Part shown: in pieces, positions 25,301 through 37,049 of the stretch
How positions within the stretch are numbered: position 1 is the stretch's first letter
Layout: each line of letters opens with the position of its first letter
Assembly: GCA_036971475.1 (NCBI GenBank)
Contig: JBAIZL010000002.1
Coordinates: 131,298,740 to 131,362,739 of the forward strand
Length of the DNA stretch: 64,000 nucleotides
Origin: Prosapia bicincta
Taxonomy: Eukaryota; Arthropoda; Insecta; Hemiptera; Cercopidae
Reading direction: 5' to 3'
Notes under the pieces: model-generated
Told to the model about the DNA's origin: nothing
Databases searched by the model: none
Seen by the model: the letters and a program-made list of their open reading frames with translations, nothing else
Program-made: the position numbers and the translations under genes

Positions 25301-26250
25301 AAATTAATGAATTATAGTTCATGGATTTTGCGATTTCTACAAAAAATGGATTTCTCATTTCAAAAGCATAAATAACGTAGAATCGACCATAGATTCGCAT
25401 TGTGCACTTAGAATTGAACTATAATAAGTATTATAGGAGCTATGGCAATTTTCATTTTTTGCTCTAAAAAAAATGCATGAATTATAGTTCATGGATCTTG
25501 CGATTTCTACAAAAAATGGATTTTTCATTTCAAAAGCATTAATAACGTAGAATCGACCATAGATTCGCATTGTGCACTTAGAATTGATCTATAATAAGTA
25601 TTATAGGAGCTATGGCAATTTTCATATATTTGCTCTAAAAAAAATGCATGAATTATAGTTCATGGATTTTACGATTTCTACAAAAAATGGATTTCTCATT
25701 TAAAAGCATAAATAACGCAGAATCGACCATAGATTCGCATTGTGCACTTAGAATTGAACTATAATAAGTATTATAGGAGCTATGGCAATTTTCATATATT
25801 TGCTCTAAAAAAAATGCATGAATTATAGTTCATGGATTTTGCGAATTCTACAAAAAATGGATTTCTCATTTCAAAAGCATAAATAACGCAGAATCGACCA
25901 TAGATTCGCATTGTGCACTTAGAATTGATCTATAATAAGTATTATAGGAGCTATGGCAATTTTCATATATTTGCTCTAAGAAAATGCATGAATTATAGTT
26001 CATGGATTTTGCGATTTCTACAAAAAATGGATTTCTCATTTAAAAAGCATAAATAACGTAGAATCGACCATAGATTCGCATTGTGCACTTAGAATTGAAC
26101 TATAATAAGTATTATAGGAGCTATGGCAATTTTCATATATTTGCTCTAAAAAAAATGCATGAATTATAGTTCATGGATTTTGCGATTTCTACAAAAAATG
26201 GATTTCTCATTTAAAAAGCATAAATAACGTAGAATCGACCATAGATTCGC
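22357..26250 (+). repeat. 24/25-monomer duplicated block C, copy 2
   Basis: Copy of 18282-22000 with one extra monomer at about 24970-25140, immediately before a monomer carrying the 14 bp deletion. Private point changes are TTCAAGGATT (about 23622), AGATCCGC (about 24379) and CTCTAAGAAAATG (about 25975). Confidence 0.9.
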
Positions 26251-26253
26251 ATT

Positions 26254-26800
26254 GTGCACTTAGAATTGAACTATAATAAGTATTATAGGAGCTATGGCAA
26301 TTTTCATATATTTGCTCCAAAAAAAATTAATGAATTATAGTTCATGGATTTTGCGATTTCTACAAAAAATGGATTTCTCATTTCAAAAGCATAAATAACG
26401 TAGAATCGACCATAGATTCGCATTGTGCACTTAGAATTGAACTATAATAAGTATTATAGGAGCTATGGCAATTTTCATTTTTTGCTCTAAAAAAAATGCA
26501 TGAATTATAGTTCATGGATCTTGCGATTTCTACAAAAAATGGATTTTTCATTTCAAAAGCATTAATAACGTAGAATCGACCATAGATTCGCATTGTGCAC
26601 TTAGAATTGATCTATAATAAGTATTATAGGAGCTATGGCAATTTTCATATATTTGCTCTAAAAAAAATGCATGAATTATAGTTCATGGATTTTGCGATTT
26701 CTACAAAAAATGGATTTCTCATTTAAAAGCATAAATAACGCAGAATCGACCATAGATTCGCATTGTGCACTTAGAATTGAACTATTATAAGTATTATAGG
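26254..26800 (+). repeat. Partial third copy of a block C segment (about 3 monomers)
   Basis: The rare combination AAATTAATG, then CATTTTTTGC, CATGGATCTTGCG, GGATTTTTCATTT and CATTTAAAAGCATA occurs here, at 25230-25780 (offset about 1,023 bp) and at about 20985-21510. The third copy joins ordinary monomers on both sides, so it is a short local duplication of the copy 2 end. Confidence 0.85.
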
Positions 26801-27819
26801 AGCTATGGCAATTTTCATATATTTTCTCTAAAAAAAATGCATGAATTATAGTTCATGGATTTTGCGATTTCTACAAAAAATGGATTTCTCATTTCAAAAG
26901 CATAACTAACGTAGAATCGACCATAGATTCGCATTGTGCACTTAGAATTGATCTATAATAAGTATTATAGGAGCTATGGCAATTTTCATATATTTGCTCT
27001 AAAAAAAATGCATGAATTATAGTTCATGGATTTTGCGATTTCTACAAAAAATGGATTTCTCATTTAAAAAGCATAAATAACGCAGAATCGACCATAGATT
27101 CGCATTGTGCACTAAGAATTGAACTATAATAAGTATTATAGGAGCTATGGCAATTTTCATATATTTGCTCTAAAAAAAATGCAGGAATTATAGTTCATGG
27201 ATTTTGCGATTTCTACAAAAAATGGATTTCTCATTTCAAAAGCATAACTAACGTAGAATCGACCATAGTTTCGCATTGTGCACTTAGAATTGATCTATAA
27301 TAAGTATTATAGGAGCTATGGCAATTTTCATATATTTGCTCTAAAAAAAATACATGAATTATAGTTCATGGTTTTTGCGATTTCTACAAAAAATGGATTT
27401 CTCATTTTAAAAGCATAAATAACGTAGAATCAACCATAGATTCGCATTGTGCACTTAGAATTGATCTATAATAAGTATTATAGGAGCTATGGCAATTTTC
27501 ATATATTTGCTCTAAAAAAAATGCATGAATTATAGTTCATGGATTTTGCGATTTCTACAAAAAATGGATTTCTCATTTCAAAAGCATAAATAACGTAGAA
27601 TCGACCATAGATTCGCATTGTGCACTTAGAATTGATCTATAATACGTATTATAGGAGCTATGGCAATATTCATATATTTGCTCTAAAAAAAATTCATGAA
27701 TTATAGTTCATGGATTTTGCGATTTCTACAAAAAATGGATTTCTCATTTCAAAAGCATAAATAACGTATAATCGACCATAGATTCGCATTGTGCACTTAG
27801 AATTGAACTATAATAAGTA
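26801..27819 (+). repeat. Satellite monomers without clear higher-order unit
   Basis: Six monomers of mixed type with private variants ATATTTTCTC (about 26820), GCAGGAATTATAG (about 27181), CCATAGTTTCG (about 27266), AATCAACC (about 27429) and GCAATATTCATA (about 27664). No gene or foreign sequence seen. Confidence 0.78.
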
Positions 27820-28530
27820 TTATAGGAGCTATGGCAATTTTCATATATTTGCTCTAAAAAAAATGCATGAATTATAGTTCATGGATTTTGCGATTTCTAC
27901 AAAAAATGGATTTCTCATTTAAAAAGCATAAATAACGCAGAATCGACCAAAGATTCGCATTGTGCACTTAGAATTGAACTATAATAAGTATTATAGGAGC
28001 TATGGCAATTTTCATATATTTGCTCTAAAAAAAATGCATGAATTATAGTTCATGGATTTTGCGATTTCTGCAAAAAATGGATTTCTCATTTCAAAAGCAT
28101 AAATAACGTAGAATCGACCATAGATTCGCATTGTGCACTTAGAATTGATCTATAATAAGTATTATAGGAGCTATGGCAATTTTCATATATTTGCTCTAAA
28201 AAAAATGCATGAATTATAGTTCATGGATTTTGCGATTTCTACAAAAAATGGATTTCTCATTTAAAAAGCATAAATAACGTAGAATCGACCATAGATTCGC
28301 ATTGTGCACTTAGAATTGATCTATAATACGTATTATAGGAGCTATGGCAATTTTCATATATTTGCTCTAAAAAAAATTCATGAATTATAGTTCATGGATT
28401 TTGCGATTTCTACAAAAAATGGATTTCTCATTTCAAAAGCATAAATAACGTAGAATCGACCATAGATTCGCATTGTGCACTTAGAATTGAACTATAATAA
28501 GTATTATAGGAGCTATGGCAATTTTCATAT
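27820..28530 (+). repeat. Duplicated 4-monomer segment D, copy 1
   Basis: Matches 29530-30240 at an offset of 1,710 bp (exactly 10 monomers). The shared private variants are GACCAAAGATTCG (27945/29655) and GATTTCTGCAAAAAATGG (about 28070/29780). Copy 2 has GCATAAAAAACG near 29978 where copy 1 has GCATAAATAACG. Confidence 0.85.
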
Positions 28531-29529
28531 ATTTGCTCCAAAAAAAATGCATGAATTATAGTTCATGGATTTTGCGATTTCTACAAAAATGGATTTCTCA
28601 TTTCAAAAGTATAAATAACGTAGAATCGACCATAGATTCGCATTGTGCACTTAGAATTGAACTATAATAAGTATTATAGGAGCTATGGCAATTTTCATAT
28701 TTTGCTCTAAAAAAAATGCATGAATTATAGTTCATGGATTTTGCGATTTCTACAAAAAATGGATTTCTCATTTAAAAAGCATAAATAACGCAGAATCGAC
28801 CATAGATTCGCATTGTGCACTTAGAATTGAACTATTATAAGTATTATAGGAGCTATGGCAATTTTCATATATTTGCTCTAAAAAAAATGGATGAATTATA
28901 TAGTTCATGGATTTTGCGATTTCTACAAAAAATGGATTTCTCATTTCAAAAGCTAAGCTAACGTAGAATCGACCATAGATTCGCATTGTGCACTTAGAAT
29001 TGATCTATAATAAGTATTATAGGAGCTATGGAAATTTTCATATATTTGCTCTATAAAAAATGCATGAATTATAGTTCATGGATTTTGCGATTTCTACAAA
29101 AAATGGATTTCTCATTTAAAAAGCATAAATAACGCAGAATCGACCATAGATTCGCATTGTGCACTAAGAATTGATCTATAATAAGTATTATAGGAGCCAT
29201 GGCAATTTTCATATAATTGCTCTAAAAAAAATGCGTGAATTATAGTTCATGGATTTTGCGATTTCTACAAAATATGGATTTCTCATTTCAAAAGCATAAA
29301 TAACGTAGAATCGACCATAGATTCGCATTGTGCACTTAGAATTGATCTATAATACGTATTATAGGAGCTATGGCAATTTTCATATATTTGCTCCAAAAAA
29401 AATGCATGAATTATAGTTCATGGATTTTGCGATTTCTACAAAAAATGGATTTCTCATTTCAAAAGCATAAATAACGTAGAATCGACCATAGATTCGCATT
29501 GTGCACTTAGAATTGAACTATAATAAGTA

Positions 29530-30240
29530 TTATAGGAGCTATGGCAATTTTCATATATTTGCTCTAAAAAAAATGCATGAATTATAGTTCATGGATTTTG
29601 CGATTTCTACAAAAAATGGATTTCTCATTTAAAAAGCATAAATAACGCAGAATCGACCAAAGATTCGCATTGTGCACTTAGAATTGAACTATAATAAGTA
29701 TTATAGGAGCTATGGCAATTTTCATATATTTGCTCTAAAAAAAATGCATGAATTATAGTTCATGGATTTTGCGATTTCTGCAAAAAATGGATTTCTCATT
29801 TCAAAAGCATAAATAACGTAGAATCGACCATAGATTCGCATTGTGCACTTAGAATTGATCTATAATAAGTATTATAGGAGCTATGGCAATTTTCATATAT
29901 TTGCTCTAAAAAAAATGCATGAATTATAGTTCATGGATTTTGCGATTTCTACAAAAAATGGATTTCTCATTTAAAAAGCATAAAAAACGTAGAATCGACC
30001 ATAGATTCGCATTGTGCACTTAGAATTGATCTATAATACGTATTATAGGAGCTATGGCAATTTTCATATATTTGCTCTAAAAAAAATTCATGAATTATAG
30101 TTCATGGATTTTGCGATTTCTACAAAAAATGGATTTCTCATTTCAAAAGCATAAATAACGTAGAATCGACCATAGATTCGCATTGTGCACTTAGAATTGA
30201 ACTATAATAAGTATTATAGGAGCTATGGCAATTTTCATAT
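29530..30240 (+). repeat. Duplicated 4-monomer segment D, copy 2
   Basis: Copy of 27820-28530. It also carries AAAAAACG (about 29981), a marker shared with 45019 in the 15 kb-displaced duplication, although the monomers just before that marker are missing there. Confidence 0.82.
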
Positions 30241-33200
30241 TTTGCTCTAAAAAAAATGCATGAATTATACTAGTTCATGGATTTTGCGATTTCTACAAAA
30301 AATGGATTTCTCATTTAAAAAGCATAAATAACGCAGAATCGACCATAGATTCGCATTGTGCACTTAGAATTGAACTATTATAAGTATTATAGGAGCTATG
30401 GCAATTTTCATATATTTGCTCTAAAAAAAATGGATGAATTATAGTTCATGGATTTTGCGATTTCTACAAAAAATGGATTTCTCATTTCAAAAGCTAAGCT
30501 AACGTAGAATCGACCATAGATTCGCATTGTGCACTTAGAATTGATCTATAATAAGTATTATAGGAGCTATGGAAATTTTCATATATTTGCTCTATAAAAA
30601 ATGCATGAATTATAGTTCATGGATTTTGCGATTTCTACAAAAAATGGATTTCTCATTTAAAAAGCATAAATAACGCAGAATCGACCATAGATTCGCATTG
30701 TGCACTAAGAATTGATCTATAATAAGTATTATAGGAGCCATGGCAATTTTCATATAATTGCTCTAAAAAAAATGCGTGAATTATAGTTCATGGATTTTGC
30801 GATTTCTACAAAATATGGATTTCTCATTTCAAAAGCATAAATAACGTAGAATCGACCATAGATTCGCATTGTGCACTTAGAATTGATCTATAATACGTAT
30901 TATAGGAGCTATGGCAATTTTCATATATTTGCTCTAAACAAAATTCATGAATTATAGTTCATGGATTATGCGATTTCTACAAAAAATGGATTTCTCATTT
31001 CAAAAGCATAAATAACGTAGAATCGACCATAGATTCGCATTGTGCCCTTAGAATTGAACTATAATAAGTATTATAGGAGCTATGGCAATTTTCATATATT
31101 TGCTCCAAAAAAAATGCATGAATTATAGTTCATGGATTTTGCGATTTCTACAAAATATGGATTTCTCATTTCAAAAGCATAAATAACGTAGAATCGACCA
31201 TAGATTCGCATTGTGCACTTAGAATTGAACTATAATAAGTATTATAGGAGCTATGGCAATTTTCATATATTTGCTCCAAAAAAAATGCATGAATTATAGT
31301 TCATGGATTTTGCGATTTCTACAAAAAATGGATTTCTCATTTCAAAAGCATAAATAACGTAGAATCGACCATAGATTCGCATTGTGCACTTAGAATTGAA
31401 CTATAATAAGTATTATAGGAGCTATGGCAATTTTCATATTTTGCTCTAAAAAAAATGCATGAATTATAGTTCATGGATTTTGCGATTTCTACTAAAAATG
31501 GATTTCTCATTTAAAAAGCATAAATAACGTAGAATCGACCATAGATTCGCATTGTGCACTTAGAATTGAACTATAATAAGTATTATAGGAGCTATGGCAA
31601 TTTTCATATATTTGCTCTAAAAAAAATGCATGAATTATAGTTCATGGTTTTTGCGATTTCTACAAAAAATGGATTTCTCATTTAAAAACCATAAATAACG
31701 TAGAATCGACCATAGATTCGCATTGTGCACTTAGAATAGGTCTATAATAAGTATTATAGGAGCTATGGCAATTTTCATATATTTGCTCTAAAAAAAATGC
31801 ATGAATTATAGTTCATGGATTTTGCGATTTCTACAAAATATGGATTTCTCATTTCAAAAGCATAAATAACGTAGAATCGACCATAGATTCGCATTGTGCA
31901 CTTAGAATTGAACTATAATAAGTATTATAGGAGCTATGGCAATTTTCATATATTTGCTCCAAAAAAAATGCATGAATTATAGTTCATGGATTTTGCGATT
32001 TCTACAAAAAATGGATTTCTCATTTCAAAAGTATAAATAACGTAGAATCGACCATAGATTCGCATTGTGCACTTAGAATTGAACTATAATAAGTATTATA
32101 GGAGCTATGGCAATTTTCATATTTTGCTCTAAAAAAAATGCATGAATTATAGTTCATGGATTTTGCGATTTCTACAAAAAATGGATTTCTCATTTAAAAA
32201 GCATAAATAACGCAGAATCGACCATAGATTCGCATTGTGCACTTAGAATTGAACTATTATAAGTATTATAGGAGCTATGGCAATTTTCATATATTTGCTC
32301 TAAAAAAAATGGATGAATTATAGTTCATGGATTTTGCGATTTCTACAAAAAATGGATTTCTCATTTCAAAAGCTAAGCTAACGTAGAATCGACCATAGAT
32401 TCGCATTGTGCACTTAGAATTGATCTATAATAAGTATTATAGGAGCTATGGAAATTTTCATATATTTGCTCTATAAAAAATGCATGAATTATAGTTCATG
32501 GATTTTGCGATTTCTACAAAAAATGGATTTCTCATTTAAAAAGCATAAATAACGCAGAATCGACCATAGATTCGCATTGTGCACTAAGAATTGATCTATA
32601 ATAAGTATTATAGGAGCCATGGCAATTTTCATATAATTGCTCTAAAAAAAATGCGTGAATTATAGTTCATGGATTTTGCGATTTCTACAAAATATGGATT
32701 TCTCATTTCAAAAGCATAAATAACGTAGAATCGACCATAGATTCGCATTGTGCACTTAGAATTGATCTATAATACGTATTATAGGAGCTATGGCAATTTT
32801 CATATATTTGCTCTAAACAAAATTCATGAATTATAGTTCATGGATTATGCGATTTCTACAAAAAATGGATTTCTCATTTCAAAAGCATAAATAACGTAGA
32901 ATCGACCATAGATTCGCATTGTGCCCTTAGAATTGAACTATAATAAGTATTATAGGAGCTATGGCAATTTTCATATATTTGCTCCAAAAAAAATGCATGA
33001 ATTATAGTTCATGGATTTTGCGATTTCTACAAAATATGGATTTCTCATTTCAAAAGCATAAATAACGTAGAATCGACCATAGATTCGCATTGTGCACTTA
33101 GAATTGAACTATAATAAGTATTATAGGAGATATGGCAATTTTCATATATTTGCTCCAAAAAAAATGCATGAATTATAGTTCATGGATTTTGCGATTTCTA

Positions 33201-34527
33201 CAAAAAATGGATTTCTCATTTCAAAAGCATAAATAACGTAGAATCGACCATAGATTCGCATTGTGCACTTAGAATTGATCTATAATAAGTATTATAGGAG
33301 CTATGGCAATTTTCATATATTTGCTCTAAAAAAAATGCAGGAATTATATTTCATGGATTTTGCGATTTCTACAAAAAATGGATTTCTCATTTCAAAAGCA
33401 TAACTAACGTAGAATCGACCATAGATTCGCATTGTGCACTTAGAATTGAACTATAATAAGTATTATAGGAGCTATGGCAATTTTCATATATTTGCTCCAA
33501 AAAAAATGCATGAATTATAGTTCATGGATTTTGCGATTTCTACAAAAAATGGATTTCTCATTTCAAAAGCATAAATAACGTAGAATCGACCATAGATTCG
33601 CATTGTGCACTTAGAATTGAACTATAATAAGTATTATAGGAGCTATGGCAATTTTCATATATTTGCTCCAAAAAAAATGCATGAATTATAGTTCATGGAT
33701 TTTGCGATTTCTACAAAAAATGGATTTCTCATTTCAAAAGCATAAATAACGTAGAATCGACCATAGATTCGCATTGTGCACTTAGAATTGAACTATAATA
33801 AGTATTATAGGAGCTATGGCAATTTTCATATTTTGCTCTAAAAAAAATGCATGAATTATAGTTCATGGATTTTGCGATTTCTACTAAAAATGGATTTCTC
33901 ATTTAAAAAGCATAAATAACGTAGAATCGACCATAGATTCGCATTGTGCACTTAGAATTGAACTATAATAAGTATTATAGGAGCTATGGCAATTTTCATA
34001 TATTTGCTCTAAAAAAAATGCATGAATTATAGTTCATGGATTTTGCGATTTCTACAAAATATGGATTTCTCATTTAAAAAGCATAAATAACGTAGAATTG
34101 ACCATAGATTCGCATTGTGCACTTAGAATTGATCTATAATACGTATTATAGGAGCTATGGCAATTTTCATATATTTGCTCTAAAAAAAATTCATGAATTA
34201 TAGTTCATGGATTTTGCGATTTCTACAAAAAATGGATTTCTCATTTCAAAAGCATAAAAAAAGCAGAATCGACCATAGATTCGCATTGTGCACTTAGAAT
34301 TGAACTATAATAAGTATTATAGGAGCTATGGCAATTTTCATATATTTGCCCTAAAAAAAATTCATGAATTATAGTTCATGGATTTTGCGATTTCTACAAA
34401 AAATGGATTTCTCATTTCAAAAGCATAAATAACGTAGAATCGACCATAGATTCGCATTGTGCACTTAGAATTGAACTATAATAAGTATTATAGGAGCTAT
34501 GGCAATTTTCATATATTTGCTCCAAAA

Positions 34528-34557
34528 AAAATGCATGAATTATAGTTCATGCATTTT
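34528..34557. other. Perfect 12 bp inverted repeat, right-arm variant
   Basis: AAAATGCATGAA and TTCATGCATTTT are exact reverse complements around TTATAG. Here the mismatch is removed by a G-to-C change in the right arm. The variant recurs near 36597, 39504, 41552, 43090, 49757 and 52146, carried by the unit E duplications. Confidence 0.85.
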
Positions 34558-36194
34558 GCGATTTCTACAAAAAATGGATTTCTCATTTCAAAAGCATAAA
34601 TAACGTAGAATCGACCATAGATTCGCATTGTGCACTTAGAATTGATCTATAATAAGTATTATAGGAGCTATGGCAATTTTCATATATTTGCTCTAAAAAA
34701 AATGCATGAATTATAGTTCATGGATTTTGCGATTTCTACAAAAAATAGATTTCTCATTTAAAAAGCATAAATAACGTAGAATCGACCATAGATTCGCATT
34801 GTGCACTTAGAATTGAACTATAATAAGTACTATAGGAGCTATGGCAATTTTCATATATTTGCCCTAAAAAAAATGCATGAATTATAGTTCATGGATTTTG
34901 CGATTTCTACAAAAAATGGATTTCTCATTTCAAAAGCATAAATAACGTAGAATCGACCATAGATTCGCATTGTGCACTTAGAATTGATCTATAATAAGTA
35001 TTATAGGAGCTATGGCAATTTTCATATATTTGCTCTAAAAAAATACATGAATTATAGTTCATGGTTTTTGCGATTTCTACAAAAAATGGATTTCTCATTT
35101 AAAAAGCATAAATAACGTAGAATCGACCATAGATTCGCATTGTGCACTTAGAATTGATCTATAATATGTATTATAGGAGCTATGGCAATTTTCATATATT
35201 TGCTCTAAAAAAAATGCATGAATTATAGTTCATGGATTTTGCGATTTCTACAAAATATGGATTTCTCATTTCAAAAGCATAAATAACGTAGAATCGACCA
35301 TAGATTCGCATTGTGCACTTAGAATTGATCTATAATACGTATTATAGGAGCTATGGCAATTTTCATATATTTGCTCTAAAAAAAATTCATGAATTATAGT
35401 TCATGGATTTTGCGATTTCTACAAAAAATGGATTTCTCATTTCAAAATCATAAATAACGTAGAATCGACCATAGATTCGCATTGTGCACTTAGAATTCAT
35501 CTATAATAAGTATTATAGGAGCTATGGCAATTTTCATATATTTGCTCTAAAAAAATGCATGAATTATAGTTCATGGATTTTGCGATTTCTACAAAAAATG
35601 GATTTCTCATTTAAAAAGCATAAATAACGTAGAATCGACCATAGATTCGCATTGTGCACTTAGAATTGAACTATAATAAGTATTATAGGAGCTATGGCAA
35701 TTTTCATATATCTGCTCTAAAAAAAATGCATGAATTATAGTTCATGGATTTTGCGATTTCTACAAAAATGGATTTCTCATTTAAAAAGCATAAATAACGT
35801 AGAATCGACCATAGATTCGCATTGTGCACTTAGAATTGAACTATAATAAGTATTATAGGAGCTATGGCAATTTTCATATATTTGCTCTAAAACAAATTCA
35901 TGAATTATAGTTCATGGATTTTGCGATTTCTACAAAAAATGGATTTCTCATTTCAAAAGCATAAATTACGTAGAATCGACCATAGATTCGCATTGTGCAC
36001 TTAGAATTGAACTATAATACGTATTATAGGAGCTATGGCAATTTTCATATATTTGCTCTAAAAAAAATGCATGAATTATAGTTCATGGTTTTTGCGATTT
36101 CTACAAAAAATGGATTTCTCATTTAAAAACCATAAATAACGTAGAATCGACCATAGATTCGCATTGTGCACTTAGAATTGAACTATAATAAGTA

Positions 36195-36365
36195 TTATAG
36201 GAGCTATCTCAATTGTCATATATTAGCTTTAAAAAAAACGCATGAATTATAGGTCATGGATTTTGCGATTTCTACAAAGAATGGATTTCTCATTTAAAAA
36301 GCATAAATAACGTAGAATCGACCATAGATTCGCATTGTGCACTTAGAATTGATCTATAATATGTA
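36195..36365 (+). repeat. Divergent monomer subtype (CTATCTCAATTG), unit E copy 1
   Basis: This monomer differs at many sites in its first half (GCTATCTCAATTGTCATA, TATTAGCTTTAAA, AACGCATG, ATAGGTCATGG and TACAAAGAATGG) while its second half is near consensus. The same set recurs at 41150, 51404 and 54993, and in recombinant form at 42687. A milder relative (CTATCGCAATTGTCATATATTAGC) occurs at 59434, 62338 and 63534. Confidence 0.88.
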
Positions 36366-37049
36366 TTATAGGAGCTATGGCAATTTTCATATATTTGCTC
36401 TAAAAAAAGTACATGAATTATAGTTCATGGTTTTTGCGATTTCTACAAAAAATGGATTTCTCATTTAAAAAGCATAAATAACGTAGAATCGACCATAGAT
36501 TCGCATTGTGCACTTAGAATTGAACTATAATAAGTATTATAGGAGCTATGGCAATTTTCATATATTTGCTCCAAAAAAAATGCATGAATTATAGTTCATG
36601 CATTTTGCGATTTCTACAAAAAATGGATTTCTCATTTCAAAAGCATAAATAACGTAGAATCGACCATAGATTCGCATTGTGCACTTAGAATTGATCTATA
36701 ATAAGTATTAGAGGAGCTATGGCAATTTTCATATATTTGCTCTAAAAAAAATGCATGAATTATAGTTCATGGATTTTGCGATTTCTACAAAAAATAGATT
36801 TCTCATTTAAAAAGCATAAATAACGTAGAATCGACCATAGATTCGCATTGTGCACTTAGAATTGAACTATAATAAGTATTATAGGAGCTATGGCAATTTT
36901 CATATATTTGCCCTAAAAAAAATGCATGAATTATAGTTCATGGATTTTGCGATTTCTACAAAAAATGGATTTCTCATTTCAAAAGCATAAATAACGTAGA
37001 ATCGACCATAGATTCGCATTGTGCACTTAGAATTGATCTATAATAAGTA

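Larger units (their letters stand above)
28768..36500 (+). repeat. Large duplicated block F, copy 1 (about 7.7 kb)
   Basis: Matches 44319-51700. The offset is 15,551 bp at the start, 15,038 bp from about 29940, and 15,209 bp from about 34080. The changes reflect a 3-monomer difference near 29350-29940 and one monomer absent near 34000 in this copy. Shared markers include AAGCTAAGCTAACG (28951/44502, 30492/45530, 32371/47409), TATACTAGTTC (about 30267/45305), GGATTATGCG (about 32842/47880), GTGCCCTTAG, AAAAAAAGCAG (34256/49465) and the CTATCTCAATTG monomer (36204/51413). A patch at about 45930-46200 does not match the expected partner and resembles 33290-33600 instead. Confidence 0.88.
32266..37049 (+). 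repeat. 28-monomer HOR unit E, copy 1 (4,784 bp)
   Basis: The next 4,955 bp repeat this unit in the same order. Offsets are 4,784 bp at GGATGAATT (32311/37095) and AGCTAAGC (32371/37155), and 4,955 bp from about 34080 onward (AGCATAAAAAAAGC 34251/39206; CTATCTCA 36204/41159; CATGCATT 36597/41552). This copy lacks the CATGGTTTTTG/AAAACCATAAAT/AATAGATC monomer present in copy 2 near 38760-38930. A private change is AGTACTATAGG near 34828. Confidence 0.9.

Noticed and set aside
36195..36365. Divergent monomer as an inserted mobile element
   Set aside because: It aligns to the satellite over its full 171 bp in register, with no target-site duplication or terminal repeats of its own.
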